Source: an uncultured Selenomonadales bacterium (GTDB lineage Bacteria > Bacillota > Negativicutes > Selenomonadales > Selenomonadaceae). Taken from it: a stretch of 64,000 nt of DNA. The stretch lies in assembly GCA_946183785.1 (NCBI GenBank), contig CAMHCS010000009.1, positions 1-64,000 on the forward strand, given 5' to 3'. Positions 24,801 through 36,400 of the stretch are shown here, in pieces (the stretch's first letter is position 1; every line of letters starts with the position of its first letter). The translations under genes were made by a program, and so were the position numbers. The notes beneath the pieces are model-generated. The model was not told where the DNA came from. It saw nothing but the letters and a program-made list of their open reading frames with translations, and did not search any database.

Positions 24801-27437
24801 GAAGAAGCCTTCCTTCGCGCTCAGGATCGTCGTCTCGCCCAGCAGCGAGCCGGGCACCGCCGCTATGCTCTCGGCTTTCACGGGAACGTCCGTCGCGCGT
24901 TGCCAGCCTTGGGGTACGGCATATTCCTTGTCGTTCTTCGTGCCGTCCCAGCCGGAAATATCCACCAGCGTCGGCGTGAGGTCGTCAATGGTGTATCGGA
25001 TGCTCCCGTTCGATGTCATGACAGTTCCCTTCATCGTTGCCGTGAGCACCGCGCCGTTGTCCGCCGTCCAGCCGATACTCTGGGACTGCGTCGCTTCGAC
25101 GACGGGATGATCTTCCTTGAGATTGGTCGCGCCGAGCAGCAGGGATGTCCAATAGTTTTCCGTCAACAGTTTTGCCGCGTCGTCGTTTCCGACAGTCAGA
25201 TGCAAGTTTGAAGCGTTTATCGTTAGACCTGAGCTGCTCTGCGACTCGCCACTGAATTCATAATCCGGGGTCGCCATCCGATATTTGCCCCATCGGGCTT
25301 CCCCGAGAGCGATATTCGTGACCGTCTTTCTCGGCGCCAGATACTCGATCACGTTATTCTTATTTCCATATTTGTCGTCTGCGACGCGGACGCCCTTTTT
25401 CTCCACCCAGGAGGAGAAACGCACGCCGTCTTTATAGTCGGCTTCGCCGCCCTTCTGTTCCGTGTAAGCGTTTTCTCTTGTTATCCGGTAGGCCCCGAAA
25501 AAATCGTTCGCAGCGGTGAGGATATTGCGCGTCTCGCCGGGCGCCATATCCGTCGGCAGTATCATCGTGCCCGTGTCGATGACCGGACCGCTGACGGGCG
25601 TCGTCCAGCCATCCGGCACGGTATCGCCCGCGCCCGTCGCGCCGAGGATGCGCACGGTGTTGAGGACGTCGCTCGTGCCATAGCGCTGCAGGGTGATCGT
25701 GTTTTTTCCTGGATCGGCTATGATCTCGGCCTTGCCTGTCGCTTCGAGGATCACGTCCGTCAGCGTCTTTTTGTCAGGGGCGTCATACACCCATTGCGTC
25801 GTCGTATCGGATTTCAGCGTGTGTATCTTCACCTGGTCGTCCACGGCATTGTAGACCTTGCCGACGCCGGACTCCGTCCCGATAAAGGGCTTGTCCATTT
25901 GGAGCAGCGTCAGCTGCTTTCCCGGATCCGGCAGCGTTTCGAGGTTCATGTTCTCGAGATGGAGGATCGCGGGGCTTTCTGTGCTAAAGCTCCCCGCCGA
26001 CAAAACGGGCGCGTTCGCGGACGGATCCAACCCATAGATATAGACGTTGTTGAAATTTTTCAGCGAAGAAAACTTGTTTGTCAGAGTTCCGTTCGCGTCT
26101 GTCGCGGCGAGAGGGTCGGCCGGTTTCGGGCCGTTGTCGTTGCGCAGGGCGCCGACATAGAGGGAACCGGACTGCGTCCCTGTGCCGCCGAGAAGACTCA
26201 TGCCCTCTATGCCTTTGAGATTGCCGGAGAGATAGACGGCATTGGGGTTGGTGGAGGAGGCGGAGCCGCCGCGAGATGCGACGACTTCCAAGGGACTGCC
26301 CGAAAAGTCACCGCCGGAAATGGCGACGTAATTATTGCTCATGACGGTCTTGTTACTAAGCGAAAACGCACCGTGTATGTAGCCGGCATATGTAACGTTG
26401 AAAACGCCTCCGGAAATGTTTACGCCGTTCCCGGTCATGGCGCTGACGCTGGAGCCGTAAGTGCCGTAAAGCTCCAGCAAGTTGAGCCGGCCGTAATTTC
26501 CGTCGGCGCCTGTGATCGTCACGGAGTTTCCGCTGGCTTCCGTACCCGCTATGATGTTGTAGGAGTCCGGAGAAGCGTAAAAATCGGCGGCGTGAACATA
26601 TAAGCTCGAGAGATACGGTCCGGTCAGCGTCATCTTCGAGTCGGTCAGCTTCACGCTGTTTCCCTTCAACAGGGTGTTTTCGGGCGCCGTTCTGCCGCTG
26701 AATTCGGCGCCGTAAATCATGACGTCATTGTACCGGGCGTCCATCACGCTTCCCGAGATATCTACCCTGCTGTTGATGATGCTGCCCTGCTCGCAGAGAG
26801 CGCCCCCAATTTTTATTCTGACGTTCGTATTGACGTCCTTGGAGGAAAACGCAGTATCCGAGATCGTGACGGAGCCGTTGTCCACGCCGACGACGCCGCT
26901 TTCGCCATATATTTCGCACGTCCTCGTTAAATTCATACTGGCGCCGGATATCGCCACGGAGTTGGTGCTGATGGCGACCGAGCTGGTGGACGGCGTCCCG
27001 CCGATGAGGGATTCGTAGGGAATCGCGCCATATATTTTGAGGTTGCCTCCGTCGATGGAGGCCCCCGTGACAGTGACGCCGTTCATCATCATGCTGCCGC
27101 CCGTCGCCGCTCCGACGAGAGTGAGGTCCCAGTTGCCGGAATTGAAAACGCTGCCGTTCGACAGGACGGTCTTGTAGTTCGTGTCGCCGGTGGGAGACAT
27201 CTGCCCCAGGATTTTCGCGCCGATGCGATAGTCGTCGGCAAGGGTCCAGTTCCCGCCGACGGTCAGCGTGTGGTTGCCGCTCGCGGACGTCGCGGTCGCG
27301 CCCTCCGGCGCGTTTTCCGTCGAGGTTGCCGTGACCTCCGTCGCGGCCTCCGCCACGGGGGCGAGACCGCCCCCGACGCACCAAAGCGCTACCGCCGAAA
27401 CGAGATGCCGCCATTGTTTCCCTGTAGGTCGCATCAT
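21855..27437 (-). CDS. Autotransporter AT2 with modular passenger
   Basis: 1860 residues. A signal peptide of about 31 residues ends PVAEA-A. Residues 32 to about 600 resemble a beta-helix with many short NGS/SGG turns. Residues about 650-1550 contain repeated modules of roughly 130-160 residues sharing motifs such as GETTIL-A--GFF, GVTLSGTWSRGV, AKLVFVNG-LES and RVTLG-M-W. The same module type fills the second half of the AT3 passenger. The C-terminal barrel (21855-22754) starts near HALVMGTGAGMALLSSGNSF, contains GADGVSSYARMGGGSLRQ and ends GVSATWNF. The start codon follows the tpsA stop by 35 nt with GGAAAGGA upstream, so it is probably co-transcribed with tpsBA. A terminator follows the stop. 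The adhesin role is inferred from class. Confidence 0.85.
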   Translation of the reverse strand: MMRPTGKQWRHLVSAVALWCVGGGLAPVAEAATEVTATSTENAPEGATATSASGNHTLTVGGNWTLADDYRIGAKILGQMSPTGDTNYKTVLSNGSVFNSGNWDLTLVGAATGGSMMMNGVTVTGASIDGGNLKIYGAIPYESLIGGTPSTSSVAISTNSVAISGASMNLTRTCEIYGESGVVGVDNGSVTISDTAFSSKDVNTNVRIKIGGALCEQGSIINSRVDISGSVMDARYNDVMIYGAEFSGRTAPENTLLKGNSVKLTDSKMTLTGPYLSSLYVHAADFYASPDSYNIIAGTEASGNSVTITGADGNYGRLNLLELYGTYGSSVSAMTGNGVNISGGVFNVTYAGYIHGAFSLSNKTVMSNNYVAISGGDFSGSPLEVVASRGGSASSTNPNAVYLSGNLKGIEGMSLLGGTGTQSGSLYVGALRNDNGPKPADPLAATDANGTLTNKFSSLKNFNNVYIYGLDPSANAPVLSAGSFSTESPAILHLENMNLETLPDPGKQLTLLQMDKPFIGTESGVGKVYNAVDDQVKIHTLKSDTTTQWVYDAPDKKTLTDVILEATGKAEIIADPGKNTITLQRYGTSDVLNTVRILGATGAGDTVPDGWTTPVSGPVIDTGTMILPTDMAPGETRNILTAANDFFGAYRITRENAYTEQKGGEADYKDGVRFSSWVEKKGVRVADDKYGNKNNVIEYLAPRKTVTNIALGEARWGKYRMATPDYEFSGESQSSSGLTINASNLHLTVGNDDAAKLLTENYWTSLLLGATNLKEDHPVVEATQSQSIGWTADNGAVLTATMKGTVMTSNGSIRYTIDDLTPTLVDISGWDGTKNDKEYAVPQGWQRATDVPVKAESIAAVPGSLLGETTILSAKEGFFDDDKITGSYKYENKVSFNHEKNGVTLTGKWSRGVQTADNGAKLVFVNGDLESSNVTLGQMEWNQPRELKGNCDFTGAAVDASALTFTGLDASTRATDTPPLLTGAKNLPETTSRHTQSFAASAGNDVKLSATMNGGVVAQSTGIDYRVDTIALDSVDLSTWDSAKETAEVQETWTANPAGVAVNADGIDAAPEKLLGETTILTAKAGFFSDAKISGANKYDERKEVNHEKDGVTLSGTWSRGVKATEGGAKLVFVNGKLESNRVTLGNMTWGTSRDLTGKLDCDFSNAKVSAAGLVFTVKNDDAAKLAAGDSRPLLTGAKGLKADLSVDGGNRSQTVDWTAGNKATLTATMTGTVSTEAETVKYTVGSVTLDSVNLAGWNGMNAAAVPTKWEANPSGVAVAAEGFTVHPEDMTSHSMPILTASDPIFSDEYITGAQAFRADKPFRSERDGVTLSGIWSHGVKASGDGTALLFEGGDVGVNAVTVGEIQWKAGAVLRTAKAEALDYTKAVVDISGFSVSNPTEAGSGQSMTLLAANDTLADFSEQTKATYSYSPAEGVSLSGALSGTLSSTKGTLALTTSYNHATNLSFGTVAWKENGALMARPGAISFDGATVDASAITFTGADMLHAGDVTTLVAGFDGTPGQIVGDSYRLGTAIGGAGHASLSDDALLYTIETVGAAPETHALVMGTGAGMALLSSGNSFIDSATEGLSLASNTGADGVSSYARMGGGSLRQETGSHADLHTWNAVLALGHKNEKPKGTTEYGAFFEYGTGNYTTHDGDRRGDGSMHYTGGGLLAKWKQPAGFYIEGSLRAGTICDDAHSVMRDAAGMPYSYKTDANYWGAHLGVGREISLSDGHILDVCGKYFFTRKGGVSFDAGDPFDLDAATSQVLSVGARYTMKRENWNFYGGLAYEYELDGQATGRAKGFAIRGADIGGGSVRMELGATMKPNKKSPWSLDLNVTGFAGKKQGVMGGVSATWNF

Positions 27438-27472
27438 GATTTCTCAATCCTTTCCGTTTTTCGGTTTCCGGT

Positions 27473-30400
27473 TTATGCTTCCTGTTCTTCTTGCGTTTCG
27501 GTCCCTGTCTCTTCTTCCTCGTCCTCGTCGTCGTTGTCGACGATGAATTCGCCCGGCGACGCGTTTTTCATGCCGTCGAAGTAGAAGGAGACCAGGTCGC
27601 CTCGGTTTGCGACGTCGAAGAATTTGAATCCGAAGTCCATCGGGAAGCGGAAATTCATGCCGTCGATGATTGCCGCTTCCGCCCGGTAGTAATTGTTCAT
27701 CAGATGACGATGCTTGGCGGTGAACCGCGCTCCATGCCTCCAGTTCATCATCTTGCCAAAGGGCATGATCATACTGTAGGAGACGTCGCCGTCGTCGAGA
27801 TTCGCGAAGTCGAGATCCCCGGCTTTGCTTGCGTACAGATTCACCGTCAGGGTGTTGCCGTTTTCGCCGAGCAGGACGCCATTCCCGAGCGGATGGGAGG
27901 CCACGCGCAAGTCGCCGGTGGAGCCGCCCTGCCCGTAAGCGTTGAACGTATGGAAGGCGTTGGCGTCGCTCAAAAGCGTCACGTTGCCGCCGGCGTAGGT
28001 ATTTACGGTGCCGACGTACAGACCGCCCGCGTTCTGCTTGATATCGCGTCCTGCGGTCAGGTCTACGGCGCAGCCGTAACGGTGCCAGCCGTTCTCGTCC
28101 ATGAGGTCGTAGTAGGAATAGATATTGCCGTTCAGCGACAGATCTCTCCCCGCCGAAAGGACGACGGTGGACGTCGTGGTGTCCGCGCCGGCGCCGCCCA
28201 AGAATCCCCATTCCTTCCGCAAATCCTTCCAGTTCCTGGAGCGCATAAAGGCGTTCACCGTGTCTGCAGACGGGATGGCGACGAGATTTCCCGCCAGCGC
28301 CGCGCGGATGATGTTGCCGTTGGCGTCCCGTTCCTCGGCGCAGCCCAGAGAGAGGTCGCCTTCGCTTTCGACCACGAGCTTCTGCGCGGCAATCAGTCCG
28401 TCGTTTTCTTCATATTCCGCGTTGGGTCTGCCGTGGATGACCATGGTCGGGTTGTCCAGCGTCCCCTTGACGCCGGAAAGATGCATATATTTGTATTGGT
28501 CGGAGTACAGACCCACCGGCGCGCCGTTGGCCAGCACGCGCACGCCTTCGGACTGGGTGCCGATCGTGCCGTTTGCGCCCGTCGTGAAGAGCGTCAGATG
28601 CTCGCCCGCGTTCACATAGGCGACAGGGTCCGCTTTCCCGCTCATCACGATGGAATTCAGGCCGCCAAGGTACACATTCTTCGGCGAATAGACCGCGCCG
28701 AGTTGCAGCGTGTTGCGATCCCCGTAAGCGACGGGAAGCTCGTTGCCGTCGTAATAATTCTTGATGGTGATGTCGTCCTCGGCGCGGGCCGTCAGCATGC
28801 CGGAGAGCGCCGTGTGGAAGCCGTCGAACCCGTCGATTTTTCCCGTGCCGCCCTCGATGATCAGATCCCGGCCGATGATATCGAATTTCTTCGACGCATC
28901 TGCCGCGTCAAACTTGTTCGTCGCCGTGACGCCCATCTTCCCGAGCAGGCGGACGTCGCCGTCGCCCTTTGTGACGATCTGGTCGATGGTCAGCGCCGTC
29001 GCGGCCTCGCTCTCCGACTTGCCGCGAGCGGCGATATAGATGCCGTAGTCGCCGGCGGTGGCGCCGTCCTTCACGGTGATCGAGTCGGCATAGAGCAGCG
29101 CCCCCTCGGTCCCGAGGGAGTTCTTGCGGCCGTAGACGCCAACAGGCGCGCTCTTTTGGATGTCGAAGCTCACGATTTTCCCGTTGGCGTCCCGGTTCAC
29201 CGTGATGTCGGCGTCGTTGGCGCTGTTGAGGTCTTTCAGGTAGTCGACGTTCGTCTTGCCGTTGTCGTCCACATAGCCCGGCTTCAGCCAGGAGAGATTG
29301 ATGGTCTCCTGCTCGGCACCCACCGTGCCGATGCCTCTGGCGCTCTTCAACGTGATATTGTCGCCGACGATATTTGCGAGCTTGCCGTTGTTGTCCGTCG
29401 AGCCCGTGGTCTTGTTCACGATGGAATCGCGTAGCGCGTAGATCATCATGTCTTTCGTCCACGGCGCGGCGGAGATGTTCAGGATCTTCGCGTACTGCGA
29501 AGAAGCGTCCGTCTTCTGTGCCGCGAGGAAGTCGTCCACGCTGGCGTAACCGCTGAATTTCGCATCGAGACGCTTGTACGCCTGATAGTTCGGATCCTGC
29601 TCGTTCTGGTTCGCGGCGTCGGAGTAGTATTTCTTCTGCGTATCGTACAGAGTCCATGCTTTCTTCACAGAGTCCTCGTAATTTACTGCGGCCTGCTGGG
29701 AAAGTTTCGTGTTGGTGCCGACGTAGTCCGCCGAGACCTCGCTGTCGGCGATGGCGCCGGCGTCGGCCCAGCGCCTGACCTTCGTGGTGAGATCGTCCCC
29801 CGTGGGAGCGACGTCTGCGGACGGCGTCGCGTCGAGGATCATCCCGTCCCATGCCGTCAGCGAGACGTCGCCGCCGGCGGACTCGATGCGCCCGACCCGG
29901 AGGTCGCCCTTCTGCTGGAGCGCGTTGACGTCGCCCTGGGCGCTGATATTGACGCTGGCGGTCATCGGGTCGTCGCCCGTCGGGGTCTGTCCGCCCTGCA
30001 CGATCAGCGCCCTGTCCGCCGCGCCGACGGCGCCTCCCGCCGTAAGGTCGATGCGGCTGCCCTTGACGCCGTAGCTGTCCGCGGCGCCGTCCATGACGAT
30101 GCTCCCCTCCGACGAGAGGCTGACGTCCTTCGCGCCATAGCTGTCCGTCGTGAGGCTTTGTCCGACGCCCGCCGCCAGGTTCCTGACCGATACGTCCGCG
30201 CCGTGGGTCGTGACGGAGACGTCGCCGTTCTCGGATACGGCGGAAAGCGTGATCGGTTTCTCGTCGACCGTCGCCATCGCCGTGAGGTTCGTCAGGCTGA
30301 CGTTGTCCTTCGCGTAAAGCGAGACGTTGTTGCCCTTGATGGCGGAACCGTCCGTCTGGATAATCGAACCGCCCGTCGATTTCACGCTGAAGGTCGCGTC

Positions 30401-33400
30401 GGCGCTGTTATTCCTGACTTCGCCCGTGAGGGTGACGCTGCCGCCGCTCTTGATATCGATACTGCCGGCGTCCTTGCCGATGAAGGCGATGGAAATCGGA
30501 TTGTCGGCGAGGAGGCTGTGGACATAAATTTGCTTCGAGCCCGTCGTCTCGGTCCAGGTGTCGATGTAATGCTTGTTCATGAAGTGCCACTCTTCCGTCG
30601 TGGATACGGCGGATTTGATTGGCGGATCATTTTGGATCACGTTGTCGCCGACTACACGATAGGCCTTCGTGCGGTCAAAGCTGCTGTCGGTGACCGTGTA
30701 GGCGTCCGGGTCCAGGTCGTCGCCTGTGTATTTTACTGGGTTGCTTCTTACGGTGTTTTCATCATAATCATCTGTAGGAAAGGCGAAATTGAGGAATTCC
30801 TTGTGGTCGTTCGTGCAGGTTACGACCGTAGTCGTCTGTGTGCCGTCCGTCCAGCTGTAGATGGCGTTATCCGCCGGCTTATAGGTCTGCTCTTTACCGT
30901 TCGCCGAGGTGAATACCGTTTCCTCAGGTTGCGTGCTGTTCTTGAGCGAATCCACGATCTTGACGTAGCCCTTAACGTCGTTATTGAGAATCCTGCCCAG
31001 CTTGAGAGCCGTATCGCTCTGGTTGTCGATGATGATATCGGCGCCGCCGTTGGCCGCCACGATACGGGCGTTGCCGTTGGGATCCGTGTTCACGATGCGG
31101 CCGATCAGCGTGATGTTGCCGCCTTGATTTATGATATCCTCCTTGGTGACGAGCGTATTGGTGTCCGGGTCGTAGTAAATCCCGACCGTCTTCGCGTATT
31201 CCGTCAGCTTGCCGTTGGAGTCGTAAACGGCCGATTTGCCGTCGGCGCTGACTTGGTACATGGTCTTGCCGTTGATCGTCACGGCGGAATCCGACGAATT
31301 GTTCTTCGCCTTTTCCTTCGCTGCGTTCACCGCATCCTGCGTGACTGTGGCGGTGAAAGTCCCATAACCGCTCTGGAGAAGGCCGTTCACATTGATGTCC
31401 GAGGCCCAGATCATGACGCTGCCGCCCATGACAGAGGGGGTCAGTGTGGGGGAGGGATGTTTCTTCTCCATATCGTCCCAGGTATAGTAGGCATCCTTGT
31501 GGTCCGCCGTCGTGCCGGTATTGAAATTCTGCAAGCCGGCGCCATATTTGAAGGAGGCGTCATTGCCATAGATTTCTTTCGGATCGTAGCCGATATTGTG
31601 AGCTTTCGACTCATATCCGGTGGAAAAGCTTCCCGCCGCGTCGACGGACACCGTCGCGCCGTAGATGCCGGCAGGGTGTTCCTCCGAGGAATTGACGACG
31701 ATGCTGCCGGACTTGTTCGTGATATTCACTGTGCCGTTCGCCGCGTTGATCTCGCCGTCGATCTCCACCGTGGAGACGGCCGCATAGACGCCGTTGACAG
31801 GATTTCCGGCGTCGTCCGTGGTTGTATAGTTGACGTCGCCTTTCGTGTTCTCGTTGTAAACGGTGATCTTCGCGTTCGAACCCAGCTTGTCGACGGTAAC
31901 GTCGCTAAAGGCCGCCGTCCCGGAAAGATTCTTCGCGTTGATGGAATCGTTCGCCTTGTCCGTGGGGAGCGACGCGCCGTTGAAGAAGATGCTGCCGCCG
32001 TTCTCTTCTGTCCTTACGTCGTGCAGCTTCAGGTACGCGTTCGAGGTGTTGGTGATGTTTACCTCCGGCGAGCCGTTCGCCGTCAGGCTGCCGCCGCCGG
32101 TCAGGTTGTCGCTCGTCACGCGGATATTGCCGCCGCTGGCGACCAGCTCGTCGGGCAGCTCGACATAGACCACCTGGTAGCCTTTCTGGTCTTTTTCTCC
32201 GGTCATGGGGACTTTCGCAGTGGTACCGTCACGTGCATCTGTCACATCCGACATCATGCCGAGGGCATCCATCTGTGCCTCTACTACGGCGAGCTCCGCC
32301 TGGTAGCCGGTGTAAGCCGCGAGGTCCTGGCCGCTCAGGTCCTTGCCCTGGTATTGACCGATGAGATCGTTCAGTTCTTTCCAGCGATCGTACAGCGCGT
32401 TGCCGTAATCGAAGGTTCCCGTCTTGACCTGTCCCTGAAGGTTGTCCAAAGTTTTACCGTTGGAGTCCTTGATGGTTATCGTGTAGCTGCCGTTATTCGA
32501 TGTGCCGGCGATGGTCGCACCGGTGGGCACCATTTGTCCGTCGATGTTGACATAGAGCCCGTACCGTTTGCCGGCGAGCAGGCTGCCGTCGACCTGCACG
32601 AAGTTGTCCTTCGTCTGCCCGTAGTCGATGACGCCGTCTACGCTGCTGAGGATATCGGCTTCGCTGGTCGAGCCCCATTTCCATGCCTTCGTCTCCGTCT
32701 TGATGTTTTCCTGGCCGTTGTTCGCGAGCAGGTTGATATCCCGGGCGGCTTCCAGCGAAGCCGTCTTGGCGATCTGAACCTGGCTCTTCTCGGTCACTGT
32801 GTTTGTGACGTCGGGGCTTGCACTGGGGATGGCCGAATAATTGTACGCTTCGGCGATAAGCCAGTTCGTGAGGTTCGACAAATTGCCGGCGGCGTCCGCC
32901 CCGGCGTAAACGCTGATATCCTTGGCGCTGTCCAGAGCTCCGGCCACATCGACTTTATTTGTCCGATCCATGGTAAACGAGGTATCCGCGTTCGTGACAA
33001 AGGAGAGAAAGCCCGAGGTCACGGCCTGCGCGCCGGACTTCATATTATAATTGTCGTGAGCCGCGAGCGTGACGCCGCCGGTCCCGAAGACGCCTTCATT
33101 GACGAATCTTGCGCCTTCGCCGACGCTGATCGTGTTCGCGGTCGTGACGTACGTGCGAACCTGCGTGTTGCCGGACTCGATGACGCCGCTGGCCACGCCG
33201 TAAGCGGTATTGTTCAGGAGGACGTTGCTGTATGCGTCGTAGGTCTGCGCACCGGTCGTCGTGAACTTCGCGTTCTTGCCGATGGAAAGCGCGGAGTTGG
33301 TTTTCGTGTCCACGTAGCTGTCGACGTTCTCGAAGCCCGCCAACGAGCCGGAAACGCCGCAGACGTTGTAGCAATACTTGTTGCTGCTGTCCTGATTGAC

Positions 33401-36400
33401 GCTGACGGTGTTTTTCGCCAGGAAATCCAACGTATTCGCGCCTTGTATCGTCGTGCTGTCCGCCGCCGCCGCCGTCGCGGTTCCGTTCATCATCATCTTG
33501 CCTTCCACGGCCGTGACATTGAGGGCTCCGCCGGAGCCGGAGAGTGCCTGATAGTCCGTGGCGTTGTTTTGCAACGCGGTGACCGCTACATTCCCGCCGC
33601 CGATGTTCCATGCGCCGGAGAGCGTCGCGCTCGCGCTCCCGTCCATATTGACCCGCGCACAGGCGAGGTTGCCTGCTTCCATCACGCCGCCGCCGTTGCC
33701 GGAGGTATTGTTGTCCACATAGGCGTTGCCCGTCGCCGAGAGCGAAAGGCTCTTCACGTTTCCGCCTTCGGCCCTGGCCTCGGCGACGTCCGGGATGTCT
33801 TTTTCTTTGCCGTCTTCGTCCTTCGTCGTCATATGCGCCGCCTTGCCTTCGATGCCGGCGCAGGCCAGTTCAAGGAGCCCGACATTGGCGTTCAAGATGT
33901 TGATCTTCTTGTTGACGTTGTTTTCCGCACTGACGGTCAGCGCGGTTCCTTTGTCGCCGCCGCCGGCTCCGAAATAATTCTGGCTCTTGATATTCGCGGA
34001 GGAAGTCGCGGAGGAGGTCGCATAGGCGTGGTCGCCCACGACGTTGAGATCCCCACCGGCGGCGAGCGCGACGCTGACAACGCTGACGTTGGCCGTCGTC
34101 TTCGAAGTGTCGCCGACCTTCGAGGAGAAGGACAGGGTATCGGCGTAGAATTTGTTGTTCGCATCGGCCGTCACCGCCGCGCCGGAGGAAAGCGTAACCT
34201 CGCCATAGGAAACGAGCCCAGGAACCAGGCCGCAGCCGTCCTGGTCGATATCGACGGAGAGCGTCGGGGCGTTCGTCGCCGAGAAGGAGGCGTCCTTCGC
34301 CTTGAATGTGTTTCCGCTGCCCGAGATCGTGACAAAAGAGGTGCCCGTATCGTTGGCCAACGTCCTGTTGTATGTCACGCCGGCTCCCGCCGTGTACGCG
34401 CCGGAAATGCTCTGGGCGTCGACGGCGTTCTGCTTCGCCGCGGAAACGGTCAATGTCCCGGAGGTCCCGGCGTCCACCGTGTTCGTCCCGGAGAAGGAGA
34501 CGCCCGTGGCGCCGACGTTCTCTGCCTTGGTGTAGAGACCGCTGACGGTCCCAATGCCGAAGGACATGCTGACGGACTCGGCCTTGATGCGCGCGGTATC
34601 TTCCGCCGCAATACCGAGATTGCCGTTGTTGGAGGAAATGCTGCTGTCCTTGACCGTGACCTCCGTATTGCCCTCGGTTTTCGCGACGCTTTCCAGCGCC
34701 GACAGCGCGACGCCGCCTGCGCTGCCGGTGAAGCTCACCGTGTGCATTCCGTCGCCGTCTGAGCCGTCATCGTTCTTGACGTTCTGCGCCGCCGCCTTGA
34801 TGTCGACGCTTCCGCCGGAAAGGGTTGCGCCGTCAAGGGAGACGTCGTTGGCGCGCTTCGCCCGGACGTCTACCGCCGAGGCGGTGATTCCGGCGATGCC
34901 AAGTCCGCCGGCGTCGCCGTTGGCCATCATTTCGTTGGATTCCGTGACGCTGACGGTGAGGGCGCCTTTGGATGTTACCGTCGAGTTCTTAGTTGAGCTC
35001 CCTTTGCCGACACGGACATGGACGCCCTGTGTGACATTATTATTCTGGTTCGTGCCGTCTGTCGAGACGGTAAAGGACGTATCCGTATTCACCTGTGTCA
35101 TTTGGTCGGCAGTGAGACCCTCGAAATCCGAGGCGTTCAGCGTTTCGGTTTTCGTCCCGTCGTTCAGGGCCTTGATTTTCGTCTTAAGGTCGTCGTTGTC
35201 CACCGCCGAATTGATATACTCGCCGAGATAGTTGACGGCGACGCCGGCGAAGGCGGAGCCGCTGATGGTGGCCACGCCCTGGGTGAAGTCGCGGGTCGTG
35301 GCGGCGGAGATTGTCAGATTCCCCGATTTTGCATCCAGGGCGCTGCCGTTCGTCACATCCGTGAAGACGGTGTCCGCGACGCTGTTGTAAAGCGTCGAGA
35401 TGCCGAGGCTCGCGCCGAGTCCCGCGATGGCGGCGCTGCCGCCGTAGCTGTCGGTCTTGAGGTTGTTGTTCGCAGCGAGCGTGACGCTGCCCGCATTGAT
35501 CGTCGCGTCGTCCGCCGTGACGCCTACGATATTGTTGAACTGATTGACGAAGACGGTACCCGCGCCGCCGAAGCCTTCGCCGGCGAAGCCGACGCTGGTT
35601 GCTACGGAACGGGCTTTCGTCCGGTTGTCGGCCGTAATCTTCGCCGCGCCGGAAGCGCCCGTGATAGAGGCGTCTGTTACGGAAGCGGTCGTTTCCGAGG
35701 ACTGCTCGATGACCCCGGCGGCCAGACCCAGCCCTGCGCCGATACCGGTGGCCCCGCCTTGGAAATAGGCCATGCTCGCTTGCTGGAAGCTGTCGGCGGA
35801 AACTGTCGCGGCATTCGCGAAGGTCACGTCGGCGTTCTTTACGTTCGAGAAGGTCTTGCCGCTCAGACCGTCGTAAATCACGTTGAACGACGCGCTCGCG
35901 CCCTCGCCGGAAACCGCGCCTACGGCTGCAAGATTCCCAGTGCCCTTCTTCGAGACGGCTTCCACATTGAACTCGTCGGCATGGATCGCGGCTCTCTTCG
36001 TGGAGGATTCTCCCAGCACTTGGGCGGAGGTTTCACGTTCCAGGAGATTCGTGTTCTCGGTGGCGCCTATGCCCGCGTAAGCGGCGCCGGCAACGTTCAG
36101 CTCCACGACGCCGAGGTTCATGAAGTCCGCCGCCCGCACGGAAACGTCCTGCGTGGAGGCGGCAGAGGAGACGCCGCTGTTCACGCTGGTTTTTTCCATC
36201 AGCGCTGAGGTCTTGCCGCTGATGAAATTCTCGTTGAAGGTGCCGTCTAGGCCCGCTTTCGCGCCGATACCGGCCGAGACGATGTCCGAGGCGATGGCGT
36301 GGGTCGCCGAGGCATCCACCACGACGCCGTTCTTCGTCGAGCTGACGCGCTTGTCCGAAAGGGTGGGGTTGATATTTTCGACGATGCCGTCTCTTATATC

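Noticed and set aside
30158..34762. 1534-codon open frame antisense to tpsA
   Set aside because: It is a shadow of the biased codon use of the giant exoprotein. The sense strand has signal, TPS domain and motifs; the antisense product has none.
35150..35180. GTCGTTCAGGG resembling the tandem box, inside tpsA (also near 52940)
   Set aside because: Single partial matches within coding sequence, without the second copy or a -35 at 4 bp.
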